From Thermothielavioides terrestris NRRL 8126 (taxonomy: Eukaryota > Ascomycota > Sordariomycetes > Sordariales > Chaetomiaceae): a stretch of DNA of 64,000 nt. Each line of letters opens with the position of its first letter. Positions within the stretch are counted from its first letter, which is position 1. Shown piece by piece: positions 1-10,795 of the stretch. Both the position numbers and the translations under genes were made by a program. The notes under the pieces were generated by a model. That model saw only the letters and a program-made list of their open reading frames with translations, was not told the DNA's origin and did not search any database. The stretch spans positions 7,812,001 through 7,876,000 of the forward strand of contig NC_016457.1 in assembly GCF_000226115.1 (NCBI RefSeq), in the 5' to 3' direction.

Positions 1-724
1 CGGGCCGGTTCTGGTGTTGCCCGTCTTCTGATCGGCCAGCTTACCATCGACCTGTCTACCTGTGAGCGGGAGCGCATGGACCAGTCACGGCGTAGACTGA
101 CTTACTGGACCACGTAGGACATGGCACTCCTCGCACAGGGCGCCAGGTTGCTGACCTCGGGTATGTCCGTGATGTACACGCTGACGGCAGTAGGACTTGC
201 GAAGGTGACCGTAGCACCCGGATTGCAGTATGCGCTGAGCACCTGGCAGAGCGTCAGCACGGTCCCGGGGGGAATGTGAAGGGACGTTCAGGCGCGGAGG
301 GCGTACAGCCTGTGCCGACGACTGATCATCGCTCGCCATCGAGCCGCACGAATCGCTGACGGATGCCGAGATCTTGGACGAAATGGAGGCCAGGTTGTTG
401 TTCTTGGTGCACACGCACGACTGCAGATCGCTGGCGGACTTGGGGCATGCCTCGTACGTCTGCCACTGGATGTTCCAGCTGAGCGCAGACTGCGCACAGG
501 GTGCCTACATTGCAAAGGCAGCGCGGTCAGCCGCCATCTATCAGCAGTCATTTACCCAGCAAGCTCAGTCGGGGTTGCCGGGCGCGAGTTTGCTTGTTTG
601 TATGTACAAGAGCGCTGAATATGTCCAGATCCGTCACGTAGCCGATCGAGGCAGCCCTGGCCGAAGCGACCGCCAGAGCGAGGACGCCGGTCGCGACGAG
701 TAGCCGGCCCATCATGACTGCCAT
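1..724 (-). CDS. Secreted cysteine-rich protein with tandem modules (3' end outside window)
   Basis: I do not recognise a named gene. The first ATG is at 724, with further in-frame ATGs at 715 and 712. It opens a clear signal peptide (about residues 1-25, ending SARA). My exon reading is 724-608, 504-307, 242-106, and from 59 to the window edge, with introns 607-505, 306-243 and 105-60. The mature part starts a cysteine module (APCAQSALSW.. from residue 40, then YEACP, SCVCTKNNN, DSCGS, AYCNP) spaced like CFEM-type or related extracellular fungal modules. A second copy begins near the end of exon 3 (APCARSAMSYVVQ). The protein is therefore probably secreted or wall-associated with repeated modules. 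The frame after residue ~150 is uncertain, and the C-terminus lies outside the window. Function unknown. Confidence 0.62.
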
Positions 725-2097
725 AAACAAAGAATATAAAGAATGGAGAGGATGTAACTAGGTGGTGACTAGAATCTTGGCACATCGATGTGTGCTCTAC
801 TCGATGAAGTCGACTAACGAGAGGCCGGTGAGACGGCGTCGTCCCGGGAGCGACACCTCGAGGCTTGACGAGGGACGCAGAAATGTTCAGCAAGGCCCTG
901 AGGAGCAAAGACCATTTCGAAGGGAAGAGCCTCAATACCGGCCTGTCAGGCCATGTGCTTGGAGGGGCGGGCCAGCAGTGCGCCTCCTCTATCCAGTTCG
1001 GGCAAGCCGCTATGGCTGGGGCATGTCACCATGCGGAAGCGAGACCACGAGCGGGAGAGGGCCAACTGGAGCGCCCAATGTACACTAGACGCGCTTCCCC
1101 CAAAGGCATAGCCGAGGCCACGAGTGCCGTTATCTCGCACCTCCGTATTCCGTATAGCCCACTAGTTATACGGAAGTGCTGGTGTATGACTTTCCTGGAG
1201 GGCGCTCCTTGGTGGCGGCTGGGTTCCTTGGCGCTGTGCAACTCCCTGCATGAGGACGGAGGAGGAGTGTTCGGGACCCCTGTCAGCTGAAAGACATCAT
1301 CAAGCTTAATCAAAAGAAAGGTGTCTCAGGGTGGGATTGCCTCATGGTGTGGCAGCCGAGCTGCAGGCTCGTCCAATTGGATTGAGTCGCTGGGAAGCGA
1401 AGGTTGAGCTAGGTAGGTATGCAATGCGAAGTTCTGCAGCGTTTGGAACCGTTGCCCGGTTACTGGAGCGTTTCGTCAACGTTATATTCCGTACTCTGAG
1501 GGAGTTGCTTGGAACGGGCCACTACCCATCGCATATCTGTGTGAATCAATCCTGCTCTCTCCTGTCTGGACGTCTCTGAGTCGATGTTGTATTAACATAC
1601 CGCAGTACGGAGCTACAGCGCAGATTGGAGGAACACGTAAACTACCTAGGTAGGTACCCAACCCTGTCACACTGGGTCAACGGTTGACCTCTGGGTTGCT
1701 GGGGCCCTCGGGCCCTTTCACTGGGTGGCTGTCAGCCGCACCGCAGCCCGGGATGCCTGGATTGGTTGCCCATCCCCCTGGGGCTTCAGCAAGCCTCTGT
1801 GAAATGTCTCACCAAACACAAGAGTGCTTCGAAGTCCTCAAAGAAGGAGGTGCGGAGGATATGGATTAGTGCTTCAACCAATACGGAACTGCCGCACTCG
1901 CCAAGCGTATCTGCATACAGACACCACAGGGCATATGACGGTGTTTGAACCAAGCGCTAGATTGATAACCACGATCTCACCCGCAGCCTGGCCTGCAAGC
2001 TGTCAGTCTTTCCTCTAGCACCACGTGGGCACGCCGCTCACCGCCACCACGCAAAAAAGAAGAATAACACCCTCCATCCCGTCACGACAAGGCCATC
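725..2097. other. Intergenic, no gene seen
   Basis: Open frames here are short, overlap on both strands and show no conserved motif. Two copies of a CTAGGTAGGTA-type motif occur at 1409-1420 and 1643-1657, the second being a near-palindrome (tacctaggtaggtac). Confidence 0.6.
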
Positions 2098-2776
2098 TCA
2101 AGCAACCGCGCCGCTCGACCCAGCACTCCCGGCGGCGGCAGCAGCGGGCGGCCGCACAACCTGCCGGAGCCTATCCAGATCCAGCGGCAGGCGCTCGCCC
2201 ATCCAGATGGCGCGCTGCGTGTGGTTCCTCAGCTCGCGGCCCGGGTCCGGCTCGGTCGTGTTCGGGTGGACGAGCACGGACAGGGGCCCGCGCCAGACGG
2301 CGAGCCAGGGGACGAAGGCGCCGAACTGGGCGGGCGTGAGCAGGTTGACCTCGAACATGGCGACCGGGTGCGGGCCGATCGGCCGGTCCCAGAAGGCGTA
2401 GATGCGCAGCTCCGGGAACTCGCGCCGGATGCGCTCCCACAGGGCCCGCGCGTAGCGCGTCTGCGCCGGGTTGGACTGGAAGTAGTAGATGTGCACGTCG
2501 CTTTTTTTTTTGGCGGGCAGATGTCGCGGTGTTAGATGGTTGGATGGGGAGGGAGGGGGATTGTTTCACGAGGCGGGAGGTGGACGGCACTCACAATGCG
2601 CCCCGCCGGCCGTTGTCCAGCGGGTCGACGAACTTGTCGTAGGCGCTGCTGAGTACGCCCGTCTGCGGATTCCGGAAGCTCTTGCCGTCCTCGGCCCGTT
2701 CCTCGGGAAGCGGCGGGGCGTTCTCATACCCGGCTAGCGGTGACGGGTAGGAGGCGACGTCCAGATAGTCCGCCAT
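2098..2776 (-). CDS. DOPA 4,5-dioxygenase-like protein
   Basis: Two exons, 2776-2595 and 2500-2098, give 194 residues. The intron 2594-2501 has a GTGAGT donor and a pyrimidine-rich end; the join reads GRRGAF-DVHIYYF. The protein matches the small cytosolic DOPA-dioxygenase family: a DVHIYYF strand at 62-68, an FWDRPIGPHPVAMFEV segment (His105), and LSVLVHPNT (His139), with His64 and His154 as further candidate metal ligands. Family members cleave the catechol ring of DOPA or related catechols extradiolically; in fungi the true substrate is usually unknown. It lies on the same strand as the terpene synthase, about 530 bp downstream of it, but nothing shows a joint pathway. Family assignment is firm, substrate is not. 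Confidence 0.85.
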
Positions 2777-3307
2777 TGCAGGTAAGTATGCAACGGGGGG
2801 TTTGAATCTCGTGTCAACCCTTTGTGACAAAATATGATAAGGTCGCCGTGGAGGCAGTGACCTACGGAGGACTGTGTATGTGTCTCGACATCCGTTGTTT
2901 GTAAGCACAGCTCCACAGCTGACCGAGCATTACCGGCAAGGACAAAAAGGGCGACGAGATGGTAGGACGACCCCGCATTGACGGCATCGACCGGCCAGCG
3001 AATGCCGCTTCATTGCCATGACGTGACCTGTCTACGTCGTGACGACTGGTCTTTCTTTCCTCCCTCCTTTTGTTTTTGGGCAAATTTACTTTGACCCAAC
3101 ATTCTGCACAGTAGCCCCAAGGCCCGGCTTGTTCCTTGTTCCCCGCAGTTCGTCAACTTCACTTTTCGGTGTTCACTACCGAGAACCGTTCGGGCCTTGG
3201 CGCTGTGGGGCCGGCGCACCGGCTCCGGCCACTCGGCGGGAAACGGGTCGATCGGCCGGTCCCGCTCCCGAGGACCGATTTTGTGTTGTTTAGCCCTTCC
3301 CCGCCGA
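2777..3307. other. Intergenic between dioxygenase-like gene and terpene synthase
   Basis: No supported gene. It must hold the dioxygenase promoter and the terpene synthase 3' UTR, both on the minus strand. Confidence 0.6.
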
Positions 3308-4762
3308 CTACAAAAGGACCACAAACGAACCGTCCTCCTGCCGGTCCTTGAGCAGCCCGTACCGGGGGCTCTGGACGGAAAAGTTGAGCACGGTGGCGGC
3401 AATCGCCTGGTACGCCTCGATCAGCTTGTTGAGCCGGTCGGCGGCTTCATGTCCGTTTTCTCGCGCGGCTCTTTCTTGGAGACGTGCTGCATTGTGGTCG
3501 AAATCGGTTATGCAGTCGTAGATGTCTTGTGTGATCTTCTGGACCGCGTCGTCGAGGTCGACTCCCAGCGACCGCATCGTGATCGGTATTAGGTTCCCAA
3601 ACGCTCCATCTTTCTGAGACGACATGAGCGGGCTTGTTGGCCGGTGTGGCCCCGATCTGGATGTTGACAGGACTCACCAGCTCTTTCTTAAGCGAAAACA
3701 CTTCGTTGATTCTGTCCAAGGCGAGTCCGTCAGCTGGCAGCCTCTAGGTGAAGCTCAGGTTGGCCAGCTCACAGGATCAGAAGTTTGTTCACTTTGAGGC
3801 CCATATCTGCCAGCTCTTTTGACTCGAGTATCTCCACGGGAAGAGATAGCCCGTTCAGGATCCTGTGTTCCGTCAACATCAATACCGGCCAGAAATTCGC
3901 TCTCGTGCCACGAGGGCAGTACTAACCTGGAGAGATCCAGCATCACATCGACCGACGACGTCCTCAGCCGCCACGAGTAGAACTCCTCCACGCTGGGCAC
4001 CCTCCCAGACAGCCTCCATCTATGCTCGGTCACGCACGCCTCCATGTATTCCCTCAGGTGCTGGCCCAGCACCCCCCTGTCCTCCGGCCCGGCATACCCC
4101 GCCACGCGCCCGCCCACCTCAGCAAAACTCGCACAAACCGCTGTCGGCGCCGGCGGCTCCGACGCGTCAGCCTCCCTCCTTCCCACAATACCGAGGTGAT
4201 ACTCCACAAAGGCGACCGATTGCCGACAGTACTCCTCCGCCAGCAGCCCCTCCGCCTCCGCCTCCGCACCGGCACCGGCGCCATCGATGGCATCATCCCA
4301 CAAAAAGAGCCACACACAGTAGAACGCGGCCGTCTCAAGGATGTGGTACGGCGCGTCGGGGAACCAGCTGAGTAGTTAGCCCAGTACCGTCAGCAAGTAC
4401 ACGTCCTTATACCACTGGGTTTGCAAGGTACATGTCCGGGCCATCAGAAGAAGAAAAGAACAAGAGGAAGAAACCAGAGGCGACGGCCCATCCAGGAACT
4501 GGGAAACCGGGAATTAGGCAGGTAAATCAGGATACACGCACCCGGCAGCAAACAGCGCGATATCAGCGGCCTTCACCTTCGCCAGGACGCGCGCATCAGG
4601 GATCAGCCCTTCCAGCCGGGCGTCCACGGCCAGTCTGACCCGGCCGTAGAGCGGGTTCACGCCCTGCTTCCATGCGGCGAAGGCGGGGCGGAGGTCGGGA
4701 ATGTGGAGGCGCTGGCCGCGGAGGGCCGGGGTGTGGCCGCTGTCTGGGTTTTGCGGGACCAT
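3308..4762 (-). CDS. Class I terpene synthase (sesquiterpene cyclase type)
   Basis: Five exons (4762-4542, 4367-3927, 3862-3773, 3711-3678, 3613-3308) join in phase to 363 residues, a usual length for fungal class I terpene cyclases. The aspartate-rich metal site is WDDAID (Asp98, Asp99, Asp102). The second metal site (NSE/DTE) is NEVFSLKKE at 253-261, keeping Asn253, Ser257 and Glu261. A conserved RY pair near the end (Arg346-Tyr347) is present. An Ala/Gly/Glu-rich stretch follows the first motif. The enzyme should ionise a prenyl diphosphate, most likely farnesyl diphosphate, in the cytosol and cyclise it; the product cannot be read from sequence. No P450 or prenyltransferase is adjacent, so a wider biosynthetic cluster is not evident. 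Confidence 0.9.
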
Positions 4763-5754
4763 TTGTTTGTGTGTGTGTGTTGCGTGTGCTTGCTGTGGTG
4801 GTTTGTTGTTTACACACTGCAGGGTAATTAAGAGAGCGGCGAAATGTTGAGACTTCTTGTTTGGTTTACCCCACACGGAACTGCGGAAGGCGACAAAACA
4901 ACAGTTAGGCCCAGAAGCCGCCGGGTCAAGCATCTCCACGAGCTCACGACACGCACACACACTTGATGGCCGGGGGCATAGCATGAGGAAGACAGTGCAT
5001 ATATAGGGAGGTAGTATGTACACCAACTACCTGAGAAGTACCGAAGCGGGTCCAAGCGGGCACATCAGGCACCGCAACAACCAAAGCCGCCAAACCGTCT
5101 AGACGTCTACACCGAGCTCTATCCAGCCCAGAGCCAGCACTGACTTTTATCCGAGGCAAGCCACTCATAGGACAAAGCAGTGGGCAAACAGAAAGTCCAT
5201 CTCCTCCGCTTTCCCAAGTGCTGAGAGTGGCTGAGTAAGCAACAATGTGCCATACGATGTTCGAAGCCAAGCTCGACGCAACAATACGCCGGCCGTAAGT
5301 GGCGCAATCCCGTGGAGAGAAAAAGGCACATTGAGAAATCAAGGAAAAGAAGAACAAGGAAAAGCAGAAACCAGGAAAAACACCATTGAACCATTCCACC
5401 CGTCCAGACGCCCCAGGGATGCAGCCGCAACGCCACATGAGCCCCTTTATCCATCCATATCCATCGCACATCATGCCGATGCCGATACAAACTTCGAGTG
5501 GGAGCGCTCCAGAAAAGGCGCCGAAAAACGAGATGCCACCAAGCCCGAGCCAGGTTCTCAGACAGAGCGATGCGATGGAATGTACAGCCAGGGGAAGAAA
5601 GGAAAAAGGAGAAGACAGCGAGATGTGCCGTACGAAAGCAAGGCAAAGGCAAGAGGCAAGGGCAAGGGTGGTGATCGTCGTGACGGTGTAGGATACATAA
5701 TACAAGTCATAGGATATGTTGTGCCGATGGACACGGCGGCACTCGTTAGCCCGA
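4763..5754. other. Intergenic upstream of terpene synthase / downstream of PEX20
   Basis: Long overlapping open frames on both strands are low in complexity and lack motifs, so I see no gene. It contains the TATATAT candidate near 5000 and a GT-rich run at about 4767-4785. Confidence 0.55.
4999..5005 (-). promoter_or_regulatory. TATA box candidate of the terpene synthase
   Basis: On the minus strand this reads TATATAT, about 240 nt upstream of the ATG at 4762. No transcript start is known, so this is inference from position and motif. Confidence 0.35.
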
Positions 5755-6996
5755 TCAGGCCAGGCGGCTGCGAACCACAGGCGCGGTTCCAGCACTGCTG
5801 GTCTTAGCCGGCTTAGCCGAGTCCGAGTCGTCGTCCGAGTCGACGATTTTGTCGTAGTCGTAGTTGGGGTCGATCGGCTCCTTCGTGGCGACGTCGACCA
5901 AGTCGTCGCCCTCGACGACGACCTCGTGGTTGGCGATGCGGCGCATCAGCGCGAAGAACTGCGAGTCCTTGAACTTCCTGGACGTGTTGTCGGCGACCGA
6001 GTTGACGATGTCGAGGGCCGCGCGCGCGAGGTCGTCCTCGGCCTGCCGCTTGTCCTGCTCCTGCGCGAGCTCCTCCAGCTTGGCGTCGATCACCTCCATC
6101 TCGTCGGCGGACGGCTTCTGGGCTCGGGCGGGCGGTTCGCTGCGCGGGCCGTGCTTGGCCATCCACTTGTCCTGCTCCTCGGCGAACTCGCTGTTAGCGA
6201 GCTTCTGCTTCTCGGTCCACTCGGCCACCTCGCGCTCGAAGATGTCCTTGTCGTACGCAGCGAAGGCGAGGTCGAACGCTTCCTGTTCCTTCGCAGCGGC
6301 GGCACCGTCTTGCGAGAGCTCGGTCTGGGGCTGCTGAGTGCCGGCGCTCATGGCGGGATTCTGCATGCGTAGCAGCGCAGAAGGCGCGGCGTTGGCCATG
6401 GGCATGGGCATCGGGAACGGAGCAGGCTGAGGATTCATGGCCGGATGCATGGCAGGCATGGGTCCGGGATGCACACGGCTCGGCATCGCGGCGGTGGCAC
6501 CGGCCGTGCCGGGGCCGAGCTGCATGCTTGCAAACTCGGCCACCCATTCCTGATGCGAGGGGTTGCCGGGAGTAGTAGCAGAAACCAGGCGGGTGGCAGG
6601 GGCACCAGCACCGACACCAATGTTTCCCATCGGCGCAGGGGCGGCGGGAGCCGAATGAAGGTGCGGTCTGACGGCAGGGACATATGCAACGATCGGATGC
6701 ATGACGTTCAGATCCAGGTTCGGACCAAAGGTCGCATGGGCGGGAGCGGCGCCTTGCTGGAAATGTCCGAAGGCCGTCTCGGCGCTGTTGGAGAAGGAAG
6801 GCTGGGATCGGAAGGTCTGGTCGAGGCAAGATCAGTGACCGGTTCAGTCTCATGGAGGTTATGGAGCTCGACACACATTTCCCGGGCCGGCCAGCGGCGC
6901 GTTGGTGAGTCGATCTTGGTGGAGGGTGCGATCGCGGTCGACATGCGCCACGAGGTTTTTGGCGCCGTTGGACGGGCCGCACATGCTGTCCGCCAT
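5755..6996 (-). CDS. PEX20: Peroxin 20 (PTS2 co-receptor)
   Basis: Two exons, 6996-6877 and 6816-5755, give 393 residues. The start reads MADSMCGPSNGAKNL; the early cysteine (Cys6) is the conserved residue used for monoubiquitination and recycling in the Pex20/Pex18/Pex5 group. A WxxxF motif typical of peroxisomal receptors (WVAEF) lies at 131-135. A Pro/Met-rich linker follows, then a charged C-terminal half with paired aromatics (AAYDKDIF, EREVAEW, DKWMAK) that matches the Pex7-binding end of the family. It should act with Pex7 to carry PTS2 cargo to the peroxisomal docking complex. Intron 6876-6817 (GTGTGT donor) is a reasonable but not unique choice. Divergently transcribed from SEC13. 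Confidence 0.87.
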
Positions 6997-7503
6997 TTTT
7001 GGGAGAGCAAAGCGGTTGACGATCGTCGAGACGTGAGGGAGCGACTTGCTCTGCGCAATTCGATGGCTGATATCGACCTCTGGAGGCAAGAGAGAGAACC
7101 ACCAAGGGGTGATCGAGATGCCGAGGTCTACCGAGGGAGGCGTCGGGTCGAGCCGAGCTGGGGAACGACGGCTTTATAGCTCTGGCGTCGAGGAGGAAGA
7201 ATAGAGAGAATGAGGATGAATTGACGAGCATATCCTATTGTTGACAATAAGCTGAAGCCATTCTCTGGTGGCCCCGCTTTTGTGGTGTGTGTGGTGTCGG
7301 CGCCAGATTCGCCATGGGGTGGTGATGGTTCTCTCGGCGTATGTCGGTGGTGTCGCAGGTGGGTGCCGAGGGCGGGGACAGGCCTGTGATCGAGGGGCAA
7401 GCCAAGAGCCGAAGTGAGGATCCATCAGTGTGGGACAGGCCAGTGCGGGCCTCACAGTGCACACGGTGAACCCCAGTGTGCGACCTGCAGTCCCCGAGCT
7501 CAC

Positions 7504-7647
7504 CTTGAATTTCTTGCCAGCTGGACAACAACAGGGGTTCGCATTGCAACTGGGGCCATTGTTACAGCGGCCATTAGGAACCAGCATCTCAACTGGACAA
7601 TCAGCATCTGGGCACGACAATTGGGCACGACAATTAACATCCACCAT
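7504..7647 (-). CDS. Possible cysteine-rich exon between PEX20 and SEC13 (doubtful)
   Basis: An ATG at 7647 opens 48 codons with eight cysteines (Cys6, 12, 17, 28, 34, and a CCC run at 39-41). The stretch ends with AAG directly before a GTGAGC splice donor at 7503. It has no signal peptide and no clear second exon; acceptors exist near 7386 but the frame beyond is compositionally poor. A 13-bp tandem duplication (attgtcgtgccca twice) lies inside it. It could be a real small cysteine-rich protein or chance. It is divergent from SEC13, whose first ATG lies 84 bp away, and sits inside the shared PEX20/SEC13 promoter region. Confidence 0.28.
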
Positions 7648-7730
7648 TGCGAATAACCGCCTTGACAACGTCAACTGGCTTTTCCTTGTTTCCTCATAAC
7701 CCAACTTTGAAGCTCTAGCTGCCGGCACAA

Positions 7731-8878
7731 TGGTGCGGAAACTGTCCCACCACCTCATTGATCTCTTCTTGTCCTCCTCCTCGCAAGCGGGTCGCTAATG
7801 GATCGCGCTCTCCAGGCAGCAGGAACGCAAGTCATCGCCAACTCTGGCCACGACGATATGATTGTATGTTGCTCCCCCGACCGTCGCAGCTCTCCGCGGA
7901 ACCGGGCGAGACGATGAGGACGCTTATGGGCCATGCATGGTCTGACACCGCGTAGCACGATGCAGTCCTCGACTACTACGGCCGGAGGTTAGCGACCTGC
8001 TCCTCGGACCGCACCATCAAGATCTTCGAGATAGAAGGCGAGACACAACGGCTCAGCGAGACGCTGAAGGGGTACGTTGCGAATCCAGATGCGGGGCCGG
8101 AAACAGCCCAAGCTCATAGCCGAATCACAGGCACGATGGCGCCGTATGGTGCGTCTCGTGGGCGCATCCCAAGTACGGCAACATCCTCGCGAGCGCGGGG
8201 TACGACGGCAAGGTGCTGATCTGGCGCGAGATGAACGGCGCGTGGCAGCGCATCTTCGACTTTGCGCTGCACAAGGCGAGCGTCAACGTGGTGTCGTGGT
8301 CGCCGCACGAGGCCGGCTGCCTGCTGGCCTGCGCGTCGTCGGACGGCAACGTCAGCGTGCTCGAGTTCAGGGACAACAGTTGGGAGCACAGCATCTTCCA
8401 CGCGCACGGCCTGGGCGTCAACTCGGTCTCGTGGGCGCCCGCGACCAACCCGGGCAGCATCGTCAGCAGCAAGCCGGGCCCCAAGTCGACCGGCAACCGG
8501 CGCTTCGTCACGGGCGGCTCCGACAACACGCTCAAGATCTGGGTGCACGACCCGGCCACCAACGGGTACAAGCTGGAGCGCGAGCCGCTGACCGGCCACA
8601 CCGACTGGGTGCGCGACGTGGCCTGGAGCCCGACGGTGCTGCAGAAGAGCTACATCGCGAGCGCGTCCGAGGACCGCACCGTGCGCATCTGGACCAGCGA
8701 TCCGGCCAACCCGCTGCAGTGGAACTGCAAGGTGCTCAGCTTCGACGCGGCCGTCTGGCGCGTGAGCTGGTCGCTGAGCGGCAACGTGCTGGCGGCCAGC
8801 AGCAACGACAACAAGGTGACGCTGTGGAAGGAGAACCTCAAGGGCGAGTGGGAATGTGTCAAGACCATTGAAGAGTGA
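7731..8878 (+). CDS. SEC13: Sec13, COPII coat and nuclear pore WD40 protein
   Basis: The protein is a six-bladed WD40 propeller of 304 residues: [77 protein letters not shown] and [14 protein letters not shown] mark the blades. It forms the outer COPII cage with Sec31 and also sits in the Nup84/Nup107 complex. Exons read 7731-7733, 7816-7863, 7956-8071 and 8131-8878. In this reading the first exon is only the ATG, followed by an intron (GTGCGG donor, gctaatg branch, CCAG), giving [17 protein letters not shown], like other fungal Sec13 starts. The alternative is ATG 7798, which adds MDRALQ. The identity is certain; the start is the only doubt. Confidence 0.93.
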
Positions 8879-9180
8879 CGAAATGACCCTTGTTATGGGG
8901 GACGGCGGTTCAGGCGTTATGGCTCGGATGGTTTAGAGTTAATGCAGTTGGGATTTGCCAACCATCATATCACCCTACTATGTCTTCGTGACACTCGCGC
9001 TTTCCATAGCAGTTGGGTGGGTCATCAAGGGAGCGGCGGTTGGATGCTCACGGGATTGCGCCAGGCTGCGTGTGGCTAACTACCTGACCTTATATTCCAA
9101 GAACCACTCCGTACAAAGGTCGTACAGTACCACTCGAAGCCCGATTCTTAGTGTTCCGCCCAATGATCAACGACGTCTCT
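8879..9180. other. Short convergent spacer
   Basis: About 300 nt between the SEC13 stop and the dehydrogenase stop, holding both 3' UTRs. A ctacctgacctta element occurs at 9080-9092 and recurs at 20104-20116. Confidence 0.6.
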
Positions 9181-10795
9181 TCAACCGGCAATCACTAACC
9201 CTCCAACAGCCGCCATCGCTACCGTCACTCCAACCACCGCCGCCCATCCTCCCCAGCCCGCACCCCGAAAACCCACCAGCGGCGCGACCGCGGCCGCTGC
9301 AGACGACGTACTGCTCGCTGGCGCCCCAGCAGTCCCAGTCGCCGTCCCCCCACCGCCGCCCTCTCCTCCCTCCCCAGCGCGCATGACGACCCAGATCTCC
9401 CCCGTCGCGTCGCTCGACACAAACAGCCGCCGGCCGGCCCCGGTGCCATTCAGCGCCAGCCCGACCGGGCGCATGCACCCGCCGCCGCCCGCGCCCGGAC
9501 AGGCAAGCACGTCCGGGGCGGCGAGCACGTCGACGGCGGCGGCGACGCTGTCGCTGGGCTCGGCGGGCTCGCCGCTCGCCGCGTCGAACGCCACGCGCGC
9601 CAGCTTGTAGCCGGCCGCGCGGTCGCGGTCCCAGCTGCCGTGGAACGAGACGAAGGCGGCGCGCGCACTGCCGTCGTCGTCGTCGTCGAACTTGAGGTCG
9701 AGCGGGGCCATGTGCGCGCGGAAGGTCAGGCGCGGCGGGCGCGCGGTGCGCGCGCAGGTCGTGTCGTTGAGCGTGGCGTTGGGCGATTCCGCGAATTGGC
9801 TGCCGACCGTGAGGTTGCCGAGGGCCGGGAACGCGGTTGTGTTCCACAGCGCGAAGCAGGACGGGTAGCCGTGGTTGGCGCCCAGCGTGGCCGGGTCGCG
9901 CAGGACGCCGTGGAAGTTGAGCTCCTCGCCCGGGTTGTCCTCGTGCACGTCGCGCCCCTCGCGCCGCACGTCGTCGGCGCTGTTCTCCACCGACCAGATG
10001 CCGCCCGTCACCGGGTGCTCGGCCACGCCGACCGAGTTGCGCAGGCCCCAGCCGACCAGCAGGCCGTCGGTCGGGTAGTTGTAGGGCCCGCGGCGGGCAG
10101 CGGTGGCGCTGGAGGAGATGTTGAAGGCGCGGATCTGCGAGATGCCCGAGGACTGCTGGGCCGCGAGCGGGTCGATGTTGGCGGAGCTGCCGCGGGACAC
10201 GAGCAGGAGGTCCGGCTGCTTCCGGGAGAGGAGCAGCGTGCGCGTGACGTGGTCGCCGTTGGCGTTGCTCATGTTGAACACCAGGCGCTGCTGGTTGCTC
10301 ACGGTGGCGGCGTCAGGGTCGTAGCTGTAGCTGTAGACGTTCTCGGTTGACGAGACGTACAGCGTCCTGCCGTCCTCGGACAGCTCCAGGCCGTGGTTGA
10401 GCTGGTAAGGAACTGTCAGCAGCTGCGTTGGGGCCGAGGTCATCGTTTTGGCTCACCTCCTTGTCTGCGATCACGGTCTTGTTGGTCTTGACAGATAGGC
10501 AAGTGCCTCCGTTGTCCGTAAAGGTCAAACGCCTAAGCCCGACGCCGGCTTCAATCACGAGCAGCCCGCCCTTGCTGTCGAACTTCAGGCCGCGGGGCCT
10601 CGACAGGCCCGTGGCGATCAGCTGGGCCTTCCATCCGGGGCTCACGACTGGCGGCGAATAAGACGGGGTCAGGACGGTTGCGCATGCAGTTGACGACGAG
10701 CTTGTCGTCAGTGCGGCGGAGGTTGTTTGCGCGTCTGCTGCGTTTGGAGATAGCAGCAAGGCTGCCAGTGCAGCACGTCTCATGAGATTGTCCAT
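9181..10795 (-). CDS. PQQ-dependent sugar dehydrogenase, AA12 type, GPI-anchored
   Basis: Two exons, 10795-10457 and 10401-9181, give 519 residues; the intron starts GTGAGC and ends TTACCAG. Order: signal peptide (1-~22), a Ser/Thr-rich linker, then a six-bladed propeller with the sorbosone/glucose dehydrogenase signatures LNHGLELSEDG (114 on), DNPGEELNFHG and NHGYPSCFALWN, and a late SFHGSWDR motif. This matches the fungal AA12 auxiliary-activity family, which uses pyrroloquinoline quinone to oxidise sugars and can feed electrons to lytic polysaccharide monooxygenases. The tail has a Gly/Ala/Ser-rich stretch followed by a C-terminal hydrophobic segment (VVGVTVAMAAVGGLVIAG), the layout of a GPI signal, so the enzyme probably sits on the cell surface. 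Substrate unknown. Confidence 0.85.

Noticed and set aside
5119..5807. Long overlapping frames on both strands between terpene synthase and PEX20
   Set aside because: Translations are Phe/Leu/Cys-rich or Lys/Gln-rich shadows of a purine-rich strand without motifs.
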